From Periplaneta americana (lineage: Eukaryota; Arthropoda; Insecta; Blattodea; Blattidae), in assembly GCF_040183065.1 (NCBI RefSeq), contig NC_091120.1, forward strand, positions 71,512,708 through 71,576,707: a stretch of DNA of 64,000 nt, written 5' to 3'. A program made the position numbers and the translations under genes. Shown here piece after piece: positions 32,731 to 45,378 of this stretch. The notes beneath the pieces are model-generated. The model was not told where the DNA came from, did not search any database, and saw only the letters and a program-made list of their open reading frames with translations. Each line of letters starts with the position of its first letter. Positions within the stretch are counted from its first letter, which is position 1.

Positions 32731-33320
32731 CTGGGTGTTCATTTCAAAGTGTGTCATGACGTCACTGTTGTTGGGTCACCGATTTGAAGCGAGTTTCAGC
32801 TTATATGTTAGAGAAGTTGCCTATTATTTAAGGCGTTCTTCAATCTGAACTTGAGAACGTGTACGATATAACTTGAACGTCGTAGCAACAGATGGCGGTC
32901 TGTACGGTCTGTGTGCTACCATAACCTCTTTCGAACTGTGTTTTGCGCCGGCAAGTCGTACGCAGGGTATTCGTTATCATCGGTTGCGTACGGTAACATT
33001 CCACAACACAAATCAAATGTTCCGTGTCCATGTTGACCGTCGAAGTTAAGGTCAACAAATACGTAAGTAATCGTCTTAACCCTCTCCCGATATCCCAACA
33101 GTATGTATTTCAAAACAGTTCACATTCCTGCCACTACCGGCGTTACCGTACGTATCGGCACGTACTCTTCAGAATGAACGCCGTACTCGCTAGGCAACTT
33201 CTCTGCCTCATAGGTTATACACCTCTGCGGAAGTGTAGGAAGATTGAATTGTCTAGGCTCATCGGCTAGCCACATGACGGCATACAGCGAGCCATGACAC
33301 ACTTTGAACTGAACACCCAG
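32731..33320. mobile_element. TA-flanked MITE with CTGGGTGTTCA ends
   Basis: The left CTGGGTGTTCATTTCAAAGT and the right complement of ACTTTGAACTGAACACCCAG pair over 30 bases (through GTGTGTCATG), with TA at both sides. At 590 bp it has no transposase domain. A - strand frame near its right end is open but matches no family I recognise. Confidence 0.7.
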
Positions 33321-33980
33321 TATAGCTGTTCACTTGGTCTTTTCTCTTAGGGTTGAAGGGCGTGACTTGCTGATTCATAAATACAGACATTGGTGTACAC
33401 TCGGCGCAATGGATAGCTTGAGAGTGTAAACAGTCACGCAAGGTCACATGCTCTTTACCTCGCCATGTGGTTGGCCCGTATGGGGAGGGAACAGACTGCG
33501 GCTTGTTTACATACTCAAACATCCACTGCGTCGTCTATACAGTCATTAACAGGCATTAACAGAGAGGGTAATAAATATTTAAATAGCCATAAGTGAAAGG
33601 TACGGAGACTTTAAAGCTGGAATATTAAAGTAGGTATGTTATATAATATCTGTGATGGTTGGTCAAAACATTATAACTTCAAAAAACCTGTTTTGGGATA
33701 CAAGCATTTTTATTTTCACTTTTCCTATACAGAACATAATTCTAGTTTACATACAAATGTGAATGAAAATAACGTAAGATTAGATGGAGATATCACGGAT
33801 ATACCAAACGAAAGAGAACTGTTTTTTTTTTGTATAGGACTGCGCTTTCAACTATAAAGGGCCATTTTTTTAATTATCGTATTCTGACCAAACACCACAG
33901 ATATATACTTGTAATTATAATATAGGTATAGTAATATATGTACATTATACAATGCATCAACACATTTAGGTCTATAGAGT
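33321..33980. other. Unassigned intron DNA
   Basis: A moderately GC-rich 200 bp (about 33330-33530) passes into AT-rich sequence. No gene or repeat boundary is supported. Confidence 0.3.
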
Positions 33981-35440
33981 AAAAAATTCATTTGTTATTG
34001 ACAGTTTCTCTAGGCTCCAGGGCATCCAAAAGAATAACATCCTGCCTATCCCAAAAAACTGACATTTTCGCCACTGTTGAAACTCACCACCCACGGCCTC
34101 ACTTGCTTGCATCTACTACAGTGATGTCAACTGATGCCCATAGGAGCAAGCGCGCGCTTTAGAGCCCAGGAGAGCCTGAGCGGTTTACAGCGGAAAGGAA
34201 AGAGACAGACGAAAGAGGTAGTACATGCCGCTTGGTCGAGCTATATACAGGGATGGCCAGCACTGATTCAATGGATAAAGGGAAGAGAACTTATTAAAAC
34301 TGTATCCATGTTAATTTTTAGATTTGTCTGAGAAGTATAAGTGAATTATAAGAATGTAAGTTTTAATTTTAAAGTTCATTTTTCACAAGTTTGCTGTTTT
34401 ATTCAAAAGGAATATTTTCTCAACTTTTTAACAGAAAAGTGAAATTTTCAGATATGTTTGTTTAGTAGCCTTACAGGTGCTAAAACAAGTTTTCGTAAAT
34501 CTAATATATCGTAAATACGTATTTCTGAAGATAGTGTATTAAAATGTTTGAAAATATTCGCATGAAAAATGTTTGTAAGGAAATTAATTAACAAAGCAAA
34601 TACTGTTACATCAGAAACAAAAGATATGTGCCTATGTGTTGGTAAAACGTCAGCTCTATAGCTTCAGCAGATTTCAAGATAATTTAATATTCTGATAACA
34701 GAAAGTTGCGTACCAATATCATCTAAAAGCATAATGCGATAAGAGTTTTATTATGTAATATTAGTTACAGTTAAAACATATAACTAGACAACTTTCCTTT
34801 GTACTATAATATCGTTGTGATTACTTTTATAAGGCTAAAGATACCATCAATATCAATTTCAACTTATCATGTGATATTCAGTGTCTTTCTTTGGGATAAC
34901 ACTTTCTTTATGTTTAATTCACTTAGTACAGTACAGTTGTAGGTATTATGGAATTTGTATGAATATTCCTTCTTTACTCTTTATTATGTTATTAACGTTT
35001 AAAACACAACTGCAATATTAGGCTAAGAAATAGGTGTTAGTACTTTTGTTTTACAGACAATATAGAAAATAACAAACAGAAAGAAGCCATATAAAATTAA
35101 CGACATAAAATTTCACGTTCCGTTTGAAGTTTGTGCACCAGTGTTTTCTTAATCCAACAGGTTGCTTATTTCTCCTTCCTTACCTTGCGCTTAATGCCCG
35201 CGCACGAAGTCAAGGTCAGAAAAATGCGCTTGCTTTGACATCACTGATCTACTGTATGGTGTCCGTACACCTTTAGCAGACGTCGATTGATGTCAATGGG
35301 TGCAATTTGTTCGGCAGTGAGGAATTCCAGTAACACATCTGTTTCTTGCGCACCTCTACGTCAGATACCAATTTTGGTAGACTGCCCTGCTGCCACTATT
35401 TCTCACATGGCAATCAATCTAACAGGACATTAGCGTGAAG
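33981..35440 (-). pseudogene. mariner (SETMAR-type) transposase relic, split by a hAT MITE
   Basis: On the - strand the right piece (about 35345-35255) reads LLEFLTAEQIAPIDINRRLL, then KVYGHHTVDA, the first helix-turn-helix of mariner transposases. It continues across the inserted MITE into PWVVSFNSGEN at about 34095-34060, then jumps to FWDRQDVILLDALE at about 34050-34005, part of the catalytic core. So the relic had already lost its middle. Stops and shifts are frequent. Confidence 0.6.
34119..35246. mobile_element. Nonautonomous hAT-type element
   Basis: The ends CAGTGATGTCAA and the complement of TTGACATCACTG, plus an internal GCAAGCGC, pair. ATCTACTA (left) and ATCTACTG (right) make an 8-bp target duplication with one mismatch, as expected for hAT. 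The 1.1-kb interior has no transposase. Confidence 0.75.
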
Positions 35441-36493
35441 TTTTAACCAGAGATAGGAAGCTGGTACAGAAACTGTAAAGTTGTGTGAGATTGGACTATA
35501 TCTCTACCAAAAGAAATGTAGTAGCGCAGCTCTCAATGTCAATGAACAAAGACAAACATGTATCGCCGGATGGTAACCAAACTTGTGTCCCAGTCTTTTA
35601 CGGCTTAGAACAAGAAAACAATGAACGAATAATAAAAAAAACAATAATTTGTAATTATAAACTTCATAACTGCCAATCTAAAATAATTTACCCATACATA
35701 TAAAAAGTATAAAATTATGATTCTATATATTCACATTATAATAAATAACAATTCATTTTATCAACAGCAATCTCACTAGAGGTATTGATTTATCTAGAGA
35801 AAATCAAAACTCGAGGAGTGGGATTTCATTGACTATTACATGATTAGAAGAAAGTATATAAAGATTATAAGTAACAAAGTACTCCAATACAATAAAATAT
35901 TAATTGGCTTACGAAAATACAAGTGTCTTCAAATGTATTATTGTACCATCTCAACATTACGCTAGATGGCAGTAGTGTTTTATGATTATGTTTTCTTGTT
36001 ATCAGTTGTGTCAACTATGGAATCTTCATTGAACTCTGTGGACGGTTACTAGCAACGAGTTAAATACTAGTATCTAACTCGTTGGTCACTAGTCAAGAAG
36101 GCTTTCTTGATTCAGTTTCATTTTTATTAAAAGATTTGCATTTCAGTTCAATCATCCGGATCCCAGTAATCAACGTCACTTGACAGATTATTTTCAATAA
36201 CTCTTAGTATTAAACAATCTCTGATACGTGACTATCCATAATAATATATAGCAGAAGCTATAACAAACATAACTTAAATAATATAAACAAGTGTTAGAAA
36301 AGTTTTAATTAGGGATGATGAAATAAACAAGAAACGTTTTAATTAACGATAATGAAATAAAAAATAAACATGAATAATTTTAAAAGAAACAATTATTGAA
36401 AGTAAAATTTTAAAATTTGAATGTTTTAATGGTTGGTGGTTCAGTTGATGTTAAATTGGACGTATGCGTAAAAGAAGTGAACTCGTTGATGTA
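35441..36493. other. Unassigned AT-rich intron DNA
   Basis: No supported gene or repeat; one short AT-rich open frame at 35485-35703 lacks any motif. Confidence 0.3.
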
Positions 36494-37049
36494 CAGCTGT
36501 CAAAAGAAAAAGTGGCCGCTCTCCTGAAACAAAGTTCCCTTCGGGTATCTTCGCTACAATTCGGAGACAGGCGATGTTACATGTTGCTGGACCAAGTTGC
36601 CTGATATCTACAGTTATAATTGAAGTATTCTGTGTGTTATTCGATAGCGTAATGGTAGCGTTCAGGTCTCTTATTCATGAGGTCCTGTGTTCGACTACAA
36701 CCTCGTGCTTTTTATGTTATTCTTTGTTCTGTTTTTTAGAGAGACAAACTATACATAATGGATCCTTTCTCTTTTACGATTATTTTAGTAATTAACATCA
36801 GGTTCATTAATATATTATGCCATAACTTTATCATTATCATATTGTGGCTGCAAATGGAAAGAAAAAAGATTTTATTGTCAATAAAATATCTTTCGTGGCA
36901 TAAACAAAACAAATTTACTGGCGTCGGCCTTAGAACATTCAAACAATTAAGCGTTCAAAAAACAAAACAAAAAGCCACAATTCAATATTTAGTCTATCGT
37001 CCTCTTATCTCGATCGTCTTGCAGTCGAGTGGGCATGGAATCGATTAGT

Positions 37050-37625
37050 CTTTGCAAATAGCGACTGTTCTTAGACACGATATTCCAGGCATTCTGAACA
37101 TACATACATAAGTGTTCTGCCCATGGGCAGGTCTTTCATTGCAAACCCAGCAATCTACAATCTTTCCTTTTTCTGCCTTCCTCTTAGTCTCCGCATATGA
37201 TTCACATATCCTAATGTCGTCTATTATTCTTTTCAACCAGAGACCCAACCAATCCCTTTTTCTCTTTCTAATCAGTTTCAGCATCATTCTTTCTTCACCC
37301 ACTTTTTCAAACACAATCTTATTTCTTATTCTGTCTGTCTACTTCACACGCACCGTTTTTCTCCACATCCACATTTCAAATGCTTCAATTCGTTTCTCTT
37401 CATTTCGTCGTAACGTCCATGTTCCTTCTCCATACAATGCCACACTCCACACAAAGCACTTCACTAGTCTCTTCCTTAGTTCTTTTCCAGATGTGCGCAG
37501 AAGATCCTTCTTCTTCTATTAAAGGCTTCCTTTGTTCATGTTTGCAGTTTTTCTTGGGAAGGATAGGCCTAAATGCGGTAACATCCCGTTGCTTTCCGCA
37601 CACCACTATCTCTTTCGCATCTTAT
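37050..37625 (-). mobile_element. LINE family C, 3' part of ORF2
   Basis: The - strand reads VVCGKQRDVTAFRPILPKKN, then in other frames EKRIEAFEMWMWRKTVRV, FEKVGEERMMLKLIRKRKRD and WLGLWLKR. This is the region after the reverse transcriptase palm, shared with the fragment at 17330-18390. Frame changes make it a relic. Confidence 0.7.
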
Positions 37626-38029
37626 TAAATTCCAGGGGGCCCAAGCGTGGCGATGAGGAGAGTGGATTTGACTAATTGGGTCCTCCGGACTTCACCGAAA
37701 GTCACGGCAAGGGTTAAATATTAGTTCTATCAGGATGTTTGACCCGATCAGAGAACGGGAAATCCCAATTAGCCTTTGCCCCCCGCATCCTGGACTAACT
37801 TCTGCGAATCATCAAAATCTTAGAGTGTGATTGGGCCAATTTTTCCGAAAATGTTTCCACACTTTTGCCCTCGTAGCTCAGCGGACGAACGTCGGAATTT
37901 AGATGTCAACGTCTCAGGTTCAATTCCTCGTTACTCCTTTTCATTTTATTGTGGTTCAAGATAGTATAATGTAATAATACAAAAAGAAAAACTAATACCA
38001 GTATTATGCAACTGCATTTTTCCAAACCT

Positions 38030-39110
38030 AATATTAAATTTATGTTATTTATATCGCTAAAGAACGATTCCAATATAAATAACTTGAATATTATTTATAC
38101 AGTATCACTAAAGAACGATAACACAATATAAATGATAAATATCGGTTTGTTTAATTAATATAAGATATTATATAATACGTATTTAATTATCTAAATAAAA
38201 TAACCTATTTTACAAAGAAAGATGGTTATTTGTGTTATAATAATTACATACATAATATATAGATTATTTATATTGCGAAAGAACAATAACAATATAAATA
38301 ACTTGAATATTATTTTATAATGCTAATGAAGGAAAACAGAATATAAATGATAACTTGGATATTATTTATATCGCTAAAGAACGATAAGAATATAAAAAAC
38401 GTGAATATTATTCATATCGAAATTTCATAGATTTATTACAGATGTATTTAAGAAATTGTAGAAGAATTAGTAATTAGTAACAGTGTCCTATTTATTCTTC
38501 TTGGAGCCAAATTTGTAACTTTTAAAAGTGTGGTTACTATGTTGAAGTGTATATGTTGCTACGGATGCTTGATTTGTTATGTATGTGAGTCAGTTATGGG
38601 ATGCTTGATGTCGTCGCAATGTCGTAATTATAGTTTGATTGTGTTTGTGTGACTATTGTGTATTAATTTATGATGTATGGTACGGAAAGCTGCATATTTG
38701 TGTTATAGAAGTGTTACGTATGTGTGTTGTTAATGTTTTTGTATGTTTCAAATTGATAACTGATATTTGTTTTGCAATCGCAATGCCTAATTTACGGATT
38801 GTTTTTTGTTTTGTTTACATCGTGTAAGCTAATTTAATTTTCTTTTCTATTTCTCTTATGCATATGTTTTTTGTGTATAAAACTATAGCCCTAACATACA
38901 TATGTAAAATAGGGCTACTCCTATTGGAGATACAATAATAATATTCATATCGTTATAAAACGATAACAGAATACAAATGATGACTTTAATTTTATTCATA
39001 TCTCTAAAGAATGATAACAAAATATAAATAACGTGATATCCATAAAGAACGATAACTGGATATAAACGATAATTTGAATATCATTTACATCGCTAAAGAA
39101 CGATTAAAAA
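38030..39110 (+). repeat. Dispersed tandem array with a CTAAAGAACGATAAC core
   Basis: A unit of about 50 bp (TATATCGCTAAAGAACGATA, then AATATAAATAACTTGAATAT, TATTT) repeats irregularly at 38030-38435 and again at 38935-39110, separated by about 500 bp of other AT-rich sequence. At least eight degenerate copies of the AAAGAACGAT core are visible. Confidence 0.75.
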
Positions 39111-39330
39111 ATGAAATGAAAACTTGAAGAAGGCCCGAACCCACAACCTTTGAATCGTTAAACAAGCACTCTGCCGCTGGTCTACGAGGCGCAGATATAG
39201 AACACTTTCATAGTTCCGGAACTGCTTGTACAAGCACATGCATCGTGTAACATCGCCGCGACCCGAAGTGGACTTTGAAAATATTCGCTGTTCACGAGTG
39301 CGGCCACTTTTTTTTTTTTTTTGACAACTG

Positions 39331-40399
39331 TACTTGGTGTATCCCTCAACTTATTCAGGATTTACGAATGGTGTTTTTCATATATGACCAGTGATGTTTA
39401 TTAATTCTTGTTCTTGAATGCCAATGCGAGTCATATTTGAAAGTGCTGTGCATCGACTGGAGTGGTTTGTAATTTTCTGATTTTTGACGTCCAGACCAGT
39501 GCAGTTTGAAATGTTGGCAAACAAAGAAACAAATGCTAGGGTAGTGATAAAAATAAACAAATGCTAGGGACGCGATATAATTAAACAAATGCTAGAGACG
39601 CGATAAAATTGTTCGATAAGCAGCCATGATTAGTTGAAAGACGTCCTTTCGTACCGTTTTATTGGTCAAAAGTAGTGTGACGTAGTGTGACTCTGAAACA
39701 TGATACAGTGTATCTTATTATCACCAGGTGAACAAACAACTTTAATCTAATAGTGTATCTTATATGTGGTACATAACATTAAATTCATAATTGTTTTCAA
39801 GAAAATTTTTCATTTCTATTTTAATAACACTCAGGAAGTTCGTATCGTAATTCTTCCTGATGTTGAACTTGAACTGTAACGCAACCGAATGCATAGTAGC
39901 ACAGCAGCACGAGACGTCAACAGACCAGCAAAACAAACAAGTATTGACGGCTGGTAAATACACTTGTATTTCAATGAGCATTTAACGAAGAATAATCTGG
40001 GGAAAAATAAACGTATTACACACTCTTATTTGGATAATGATTTAATAAAATATGAGTTTACTTTATGCAATCATGCACAATATTAACATCACGTAAATAA
40101 TACAATAATAACAGAATATCTCACTTTGTTCAAAACCTGAACTATTAATATAAATTAATAATATTCTTCAAACTATTCACGACTCTACACAGCTCCACAG
40201 AATGCCACTATGCGTTGTTTATGTTAAATACGTATCATCTGCAGTGAGAGGGAGCAGGGCGAGGCGCGGGTGAAACCTATACTCCACGCTGTACTCAACT
40301 AAAATCTACTGTTTTGGTACGAACTTCGTACCTATGGTTTTAACCTTTACTACAACGTTACTAACAACCGGCTCAGAGGTTGTAGGTATATATATATAG
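39331..40399 (+). repeat. Intron DNA with a three-copy 34-bp tandem repeat
   Basis: At about 39522-39612, the unit AAACAAATGCTAGGGACGCG with ATAAAATT occurs three times with small changes. The rest of the stretch shows no supported feature. Confidence 0.6.
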
Positions 40400-41597
40400 A
40401 GGGATTAGTATCCTCAACACATGTTATAAGATATTTAGTAGGATTTTAAATGAAAAATTAAAAAAACATGCTGAAACTTTCCTTCTGGAGTGTCAAAATG
40501 GCTTTAGAAAAGGAAGATCATGTGTAGATCCATTATTTAGTATCAAACTATTGTTGGAAAAAAGAAGAGAATTTAATTTAGAAACCCATATAGCTTTTAT
40601 TGATTTTGTGAAAGCTTTTGATAAAGTCCGAAGAGACCTTTTATTCGACATATTACAAGAAAAAAATATTCCAAATTTGCTATTCCAAAATATAATAGAA
40701 ATCTACACGGACAGCAAAATAAGTGTCAAAATAAATAACTGTATATCCGAAAGAAAATTAGTTAATAATGGAGTTCGACAAGGTTGTCCACTATCACCGA
40801 CTTTATTTAATATTTATATAAATGAAATTATTTTAAAATGGAACCAAATCTACACATCAGGAATCAAAATAACCAGTGCTCTAACATTAAATACCTTACT
40901 CTATGCCGATGATCAAGTCATAATTTCCAATTCAGAGGATAATTTACAAAGAGGATTGTATACATTAAATGAAATATTAAAAGATTTTGGGATGGAAATT
41001 TCAGCACAAAAATCAAAAGTAATGGCATTTTTAGGACAAGACCCAGTGAGAAGTAAGATAATACACAATAACCAATGCCTCGAACAAGTGCAAAATTTCA
41101 ATTATCTGGGTTGTGAAATATCTTATCAAAATGAAAAAGATGTGAACAAGAAAATTACCAAATTTACACAAATTCTAGGAATAATAAACAATACATTAAA
41201 AGCTAAATTAGTACAAAACTCTACAAGAATAAAAATATATAATACACTAGCATTACCCACCCTTCTATACGGAAGCGAGATTTGGACATTAAAGAAAAAA
41301 GACATGAACAGAATCAAAGCAACGGAAATGAAATTTTTCAGGAGAACAGCAGGATATACTCTTTTAGACCGAAAAAGGAATGAAGAAATTTTAGAACAAT
41401 TAGAAGTAGAGTCAGTAGAAGAAAAAATCACCAGATACAAATTCAATTGGCTAGATCATGTAAGAAGAATGGAAAATTCAAGAATCCCAAAAATTATGAT
41501 GCAATATAAACCTAGAGGACATCGTCGACCAGGAAGACCGTTAAGAAGACTGCTAGATGGGGCCGAAACAGGTCTACAGAGGCCTAATTCGTGAAGG
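40400..41597 (+). mobile_element. LINE family B with long open reverse transcriptase frame
   Basis: The reading frame is open from about 40400 to the stop at 41592, close to 400 codons: TCYKIFSRILNEKL, NGFRKGRSCVDPL, motif A AFIDFVKAFDKV, motif B VRQGCPLSPTLFNIYINEI, motif C LLYADDQVI, then FNYLGCEISY, LYGSEIWTLKKKD and RYKFNWLDHVRRMENSRIPK, with the GRPLRR tail typical of RTE-like and related LINEs. The palm motifs are intact, but the 5' endonuclease region is missing, so this is a 5'-truncated but little-decayed copy. It ends in an ATG repeat. Confidence 0.85.
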
Positions 41598-41616
41598 ATG
41601 ATGATGATGATGATGA

Positions 41617-41680
<64 letters not shown>
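41598..41680. repeat. ATG then TA microsatellite at the LINE 3' end
   Basis: Seven or eight ATG/GAT units form the LINE tail and run directly into about 30 TA units. Confidence 0.95.
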
Positions 41681-41684
<4 letters not shown>

Positions 41685-42867
41685 AGGTATTAATTTCGGA
41701 ACGACTATCGCAAAAAATCAATGTTTTCTTCCTTTTCTGGATTGGTAACATTTTTTTGCGAGATCGTGCGTATTTGCTTGCTTTCCGCACAAAACCAATC
41801 CGCGGTAAGTCTAAAATTCCACATTTAGTATTCCCAACCTAACACACTTAACAATTTCCCTCTTCTTACCGCTTAAGTGGCATATTGATTTTACTGCTTT
41901 AGGCTTCTAACATATTATTTTTAGAGACGTTCAATATAGTAATAATTATAAATTGGAAACTTACCACTGCAATCTCACCTAAATTCCACTGTTAATTATT
42001 GTTTTTAAATATTTGCAAAAATTAAGTAAACTCTACAACTCCACTAAAGTTACTGCATTCGTGATGCAAGTAACATTAAGGAAGCAGTGAAAAAATCAAC
42101 AAGATTCCAGATGCCGATGTTACTACTGCAATATGTTATATAAATAATATTGTTGAAATATTAAAATGAAAAATAAATCATTACATAACATTACCGTTTG
42201 TTTTGAGTTCGCATTTATGGACTGGGGGGGGGGGAAGACAGATGTATATCACGGCTTGCTGGAGTATAGTAAACACAGAAAACATTTTAAAGCAACAATG
42301 TTGAAGATAGATATTTTTGTTTTAGAAATTTGCCGTCATTGAACAGAAATCAAGATGGAGATTTCATTGCAACTAATTAGAAATTCCTCTTTCAGGTATG
42401 TAATAAACGATCTTCGCACAAAATAATGTACGATATATGAGTGGTATGTTTTCTTTCAATTCTCGGAAATTAAAAAAGCTCAACTACGTTTCGCTTTTTC
42501 AAAGTTTTCCTCGAACATGAAAATTCAACATACCGCTCTTGTAACGCATATTACTATTATGTTCGTCTGTTATGCATTCCCAAGTAATTAAGAGAGAGAG
42601 AGAGAGAGAAAAACTCATCCGGTCTTAATTAAGGATGACCACGAGGATCCGGAAATGAATAGCAAACAATAGAATTAATTAAATATGAATATTGTTATAA
42701 AAATAAAGTGTAATAATTAATCACCATTGATTATCAATTATAAAATAAAATCTGAGAAGATGACTATAAAATATACTGATAAAAAATGATTTTATTTAAA
42801 ATTAGCATATCCTTAATTAAGGCCTTCTGAGTGGTATAAATGAAATTGTATAATCTGCAGGGAATCT
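41681..42867. other. Unassigned intron DNA with short homopolymer and AG runs
   Basis: A G10 run near 42224 and an (AG)8 run at about 42592-42608 are the only notable patterns. No gene is supported. Confidence 0.4.
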
Positions 42868-44990
42868 TTGAGAATTTACGAGGTGATTTTTTGAATTTCA
42901 AAAGATGATATTGATAATTGTTTTAAAAAATGATATGTAAATTTTGGTAAGGAACTCCGAGCACCAAAAAATAAACCTGTCACTGACCAATTGAAGAGAG
43001 GGATGTTATACTTGGCACTAAGGTAGGGAATACAAGGTTCATAAATGGCCCTCTTTTCCTGATCAACCTGATGAGCTTGGTTTAGATTTCTCTCCATGCG
43101 TATAGTTGGATCTATGATAATAGCCTTTTGTTGTTGCCTGTTTATTGCTATTATATCCGCTCTTCTGTGAGAGTCGTCTTCAGAAATACAGTGGACCTCT
43201 TCATGAACTTCCCAACCCTTGTTCCGAAGAAGACAGGCGATAGCTCCACGGACTCTATGATGCCTGTTGTTACGCAATAACTCTCCTTTCCGACAAAAGC
43301 CCAACACGTGGCCAAGAGTTCCTGTCTCGTTGCAGCCTGGTTGACGGCAATGGGTCGTGCTGAAAGCTCTGCCAGGAAAGGAGCGCACTGCAATAAGGTT
43401 GCAGGACATCTTGATTGCATTAATATATTCTGAAGACGACAAATTCCTTTTGGTGCTGACCCATGAATTGGCTCTTGAATATTCTTCATAGATGACTACA
43501 CCTTTCCCCTTATGAGGTAACTGACACCAGGAGTCAAACGATCTCTTTCGCAATTCATCACGCAGATGTATTCCAGTTGTTCGAGGTGTTATGTTGGCTT
43601 CAGGGATTTTCAGGCGCTTGAGAGCAGTTTTCTTCTCCTCTTCAAGATTCCTGACAAGAAGGAGATGATCATCACTGACTTGTGAGAGTCGTTTACAGAT
43701 GTTAAAATGCTGAATATTAGTTTCCCATTCGGCCTTAATAAGTCCTAGGCCACGTACTTTTTTTAGAAGAATATAGCATGTCTTTAGGTGTATCATCAGG
43801 AAGAGATATCATTTCTTTGACAGCACTTCTAATTACTTTATCTAGATCTTTAAGGAAGCTGTCAGGGAGCTGATCAAGTGGAGCACATTGCAAAGGATAG
43901 ATGAGCCCAGGCCATATATATTCATTCACAATCTTCAATTTCTGATCAGGCTTCAGTAATGGAGTTTGTGTAAGATTGTTAAGATCACTTGTTAAATTTG
44001 TTATAATTTTATTTTTATCTAAGAATATTTTGTCGCGAAAATCAACTCCCAGATATCGAATTGTTTCAGATTTATCATCAGTACTATGTATAGCTGATCC
44101 ATGAAGTGAAATGAGAGCTCCTTTAGTTAAAACACCTCTTTCGAGAATTATACACTTGCTTTTAATAGTGTTAATTTCAAGACCTAGTTCATCTAATTTA
44201 CTTTCAGCCATATCAATGAGAGCTGTTGCTGACTTTTCATCTTTTCCAACGAGAGCCAAATCATCAGCAAATGCGAAAGCACTTAGGTTTTGAAGATCAT
44301 TGGAAAGTGTAAAACCATATTGGTTGCTAATTTCATGATCTGTTAAATTTTCAAGAACGCAATTCAGTGCCAAATTGAAAAGTATTGGAGACAATGGAGA
44401 ACCTTGAGTAACGCCTCCCACTCTTTCATTGGATGAAAACTTATATGATCACTTTGTGTATTTTCTGGATAATATATTACATCTTCACTCTGTTGGAAAA
44501 CTTGTATAGGATCCTGATTGTTTTTTTATTGGGTTATTTTACGACGCTGTATCAACATCTAGGTTATTTAGCGTCTGAATGATATGAAGGTGATAATGCC
44601 GGTGAAATGAGTCCGGGGTCCATCACCGAAAGTTACCCAGCATTTGCTCGTATTGGGTTGAGGGAAAACCCCGGAAAAAACCTCAACCAGGTAACTTGCC
44701 CCGGCCCGGATTCGAACCCGGGCCACCTGGTTTCGCGGCCAGACGCGCTGACCGTTACTCCACAGGTGTGGACTCCTGATTGTTAACTACTACAGAATTT
44801 CGATTTGTTGTTTCGAGGGGTTTTTGCAAACTCTGTTGATATGTAGCTGAAGTGTCAGTAATGATTTTGTTGGGTGAAATATTGCTTGGGTTATTAAAAT
44901 CTGATGAATTAGAAAATGCTGTGGTATGCCTATGTGCCAGTTTTTTCTCCTCTCTTCTGGATGGGCTTTACCCATATGTATATTTATTCC
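42868..44990 (-). mobile_element. R2-like LINE with restriction-like endonuclease, broken
   Basis: On the - strand, 44421-43735 reads GGVTQGSPLSPILFNLALN (RT motif B) and FAFADDLALVGKDEKSATA (FADD catalytic motif). After a shift near 43760, 43796-42876 gives the C-terminal part: a zinc knuckle CRQPGCNETGTLGHVLGFC (C-x4-C-x7-H-x4-C) and an endonuclease segment RRADIIAINRQQQKAIIIDP with a PD-(D/E)xK-like pattern. These are hallmarks of the R2 group. Upstream of motif B, the fingers and early palm are missing, and a SINE interrupts the N-terminal remnant. It is not in ribosomal DNA. Confidence 0.8.
44523..44773 (-). mobile_element. SINE family 1, full copy inside the R2-like LINE
   Basis: A complete family member in reverse orientation. 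TCCTGATTGTT flanks both sides (44512-44522 and 44774-44784), an exact 11-bp target duplication. Taking it out rejoins the R2-like frame around NNQD. Confidence 0.92.
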
Positions 44991-45378
44991 TGCATTGGAT
45001 TTACATAATTTTCAGCAAATTAGACAACGTGCTGTTTCTTCATTTGTGCTATCTTGTGACATTTTATAAGATAATTGTATATCAAACAAAATATTTGTAT
45101 TTCACTATTGTGACTGAAGCATTTCAACATTTAAATTTATAAAATACATAGTTCGATAATAATATGCACCAAAAAGTATAGACTATAAATTGTTTGTTCA
45201 GAAGTAAAAGTTTCGTAAGTTATTTATAATTATGTCCTTAGCAACCATGTATCAAATCCACAAAATATATATAAAAGTAAATTTCTTCTGAAGAAATGAA
45301 AAATAACTGTCACTGACATTCACCTATATAAATAAAACTGTATTCTTCAATATTATCACTTCGAACAATAAATACTTA
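44991..45378. other. Unassigned AT-rich DNA
   Basis: Nothing recognisable. Confidence 0.3.

Larger units (their letters stand above)
36494..39330. mobile_element. 2.8-kb TIR element with tRNA-like segments in both arms
   Basis: The left end CAGCTGTCAAAAGAAAAAGT-GGCCGC and the right complement pair, with TA outside. The arms stay related inward (AAAGTCC-CTTCGGGT, GGCGATGTTACA). Deeper in each arm is a tRNA-like stretch: left at about 36635-36705 (TAGCGTAATGGTAGCG, then TCCTGTGTTCGACT), right at about 39195-39130 on the - strand (CTCGTAGACCAGCGGCAGAG, then GGTTGTGGGTTCGGGCC). A third tRNA-like stretch is at about 37868-37940. The body holds a LINE C piece and tandem repeats. No transposase was found. 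Confidence 0.55.

Noticed and set aside
37868-37940. A possible functional tRNA gene
   Set aside because: It has A- and B-box-like sequence, but the acceptor stem does not pair properly and it lies within a repeat-rich TIR element; it is more likely a tRNA-like pseudogene. The same holds for the other tRNA-like stretches.
40551-41594. The 347-codon frame as a host gene
   Set aside because: It carries reverse transcriptase motifs A, B and C and a microsatellite tail, so it belongs to a LINE.
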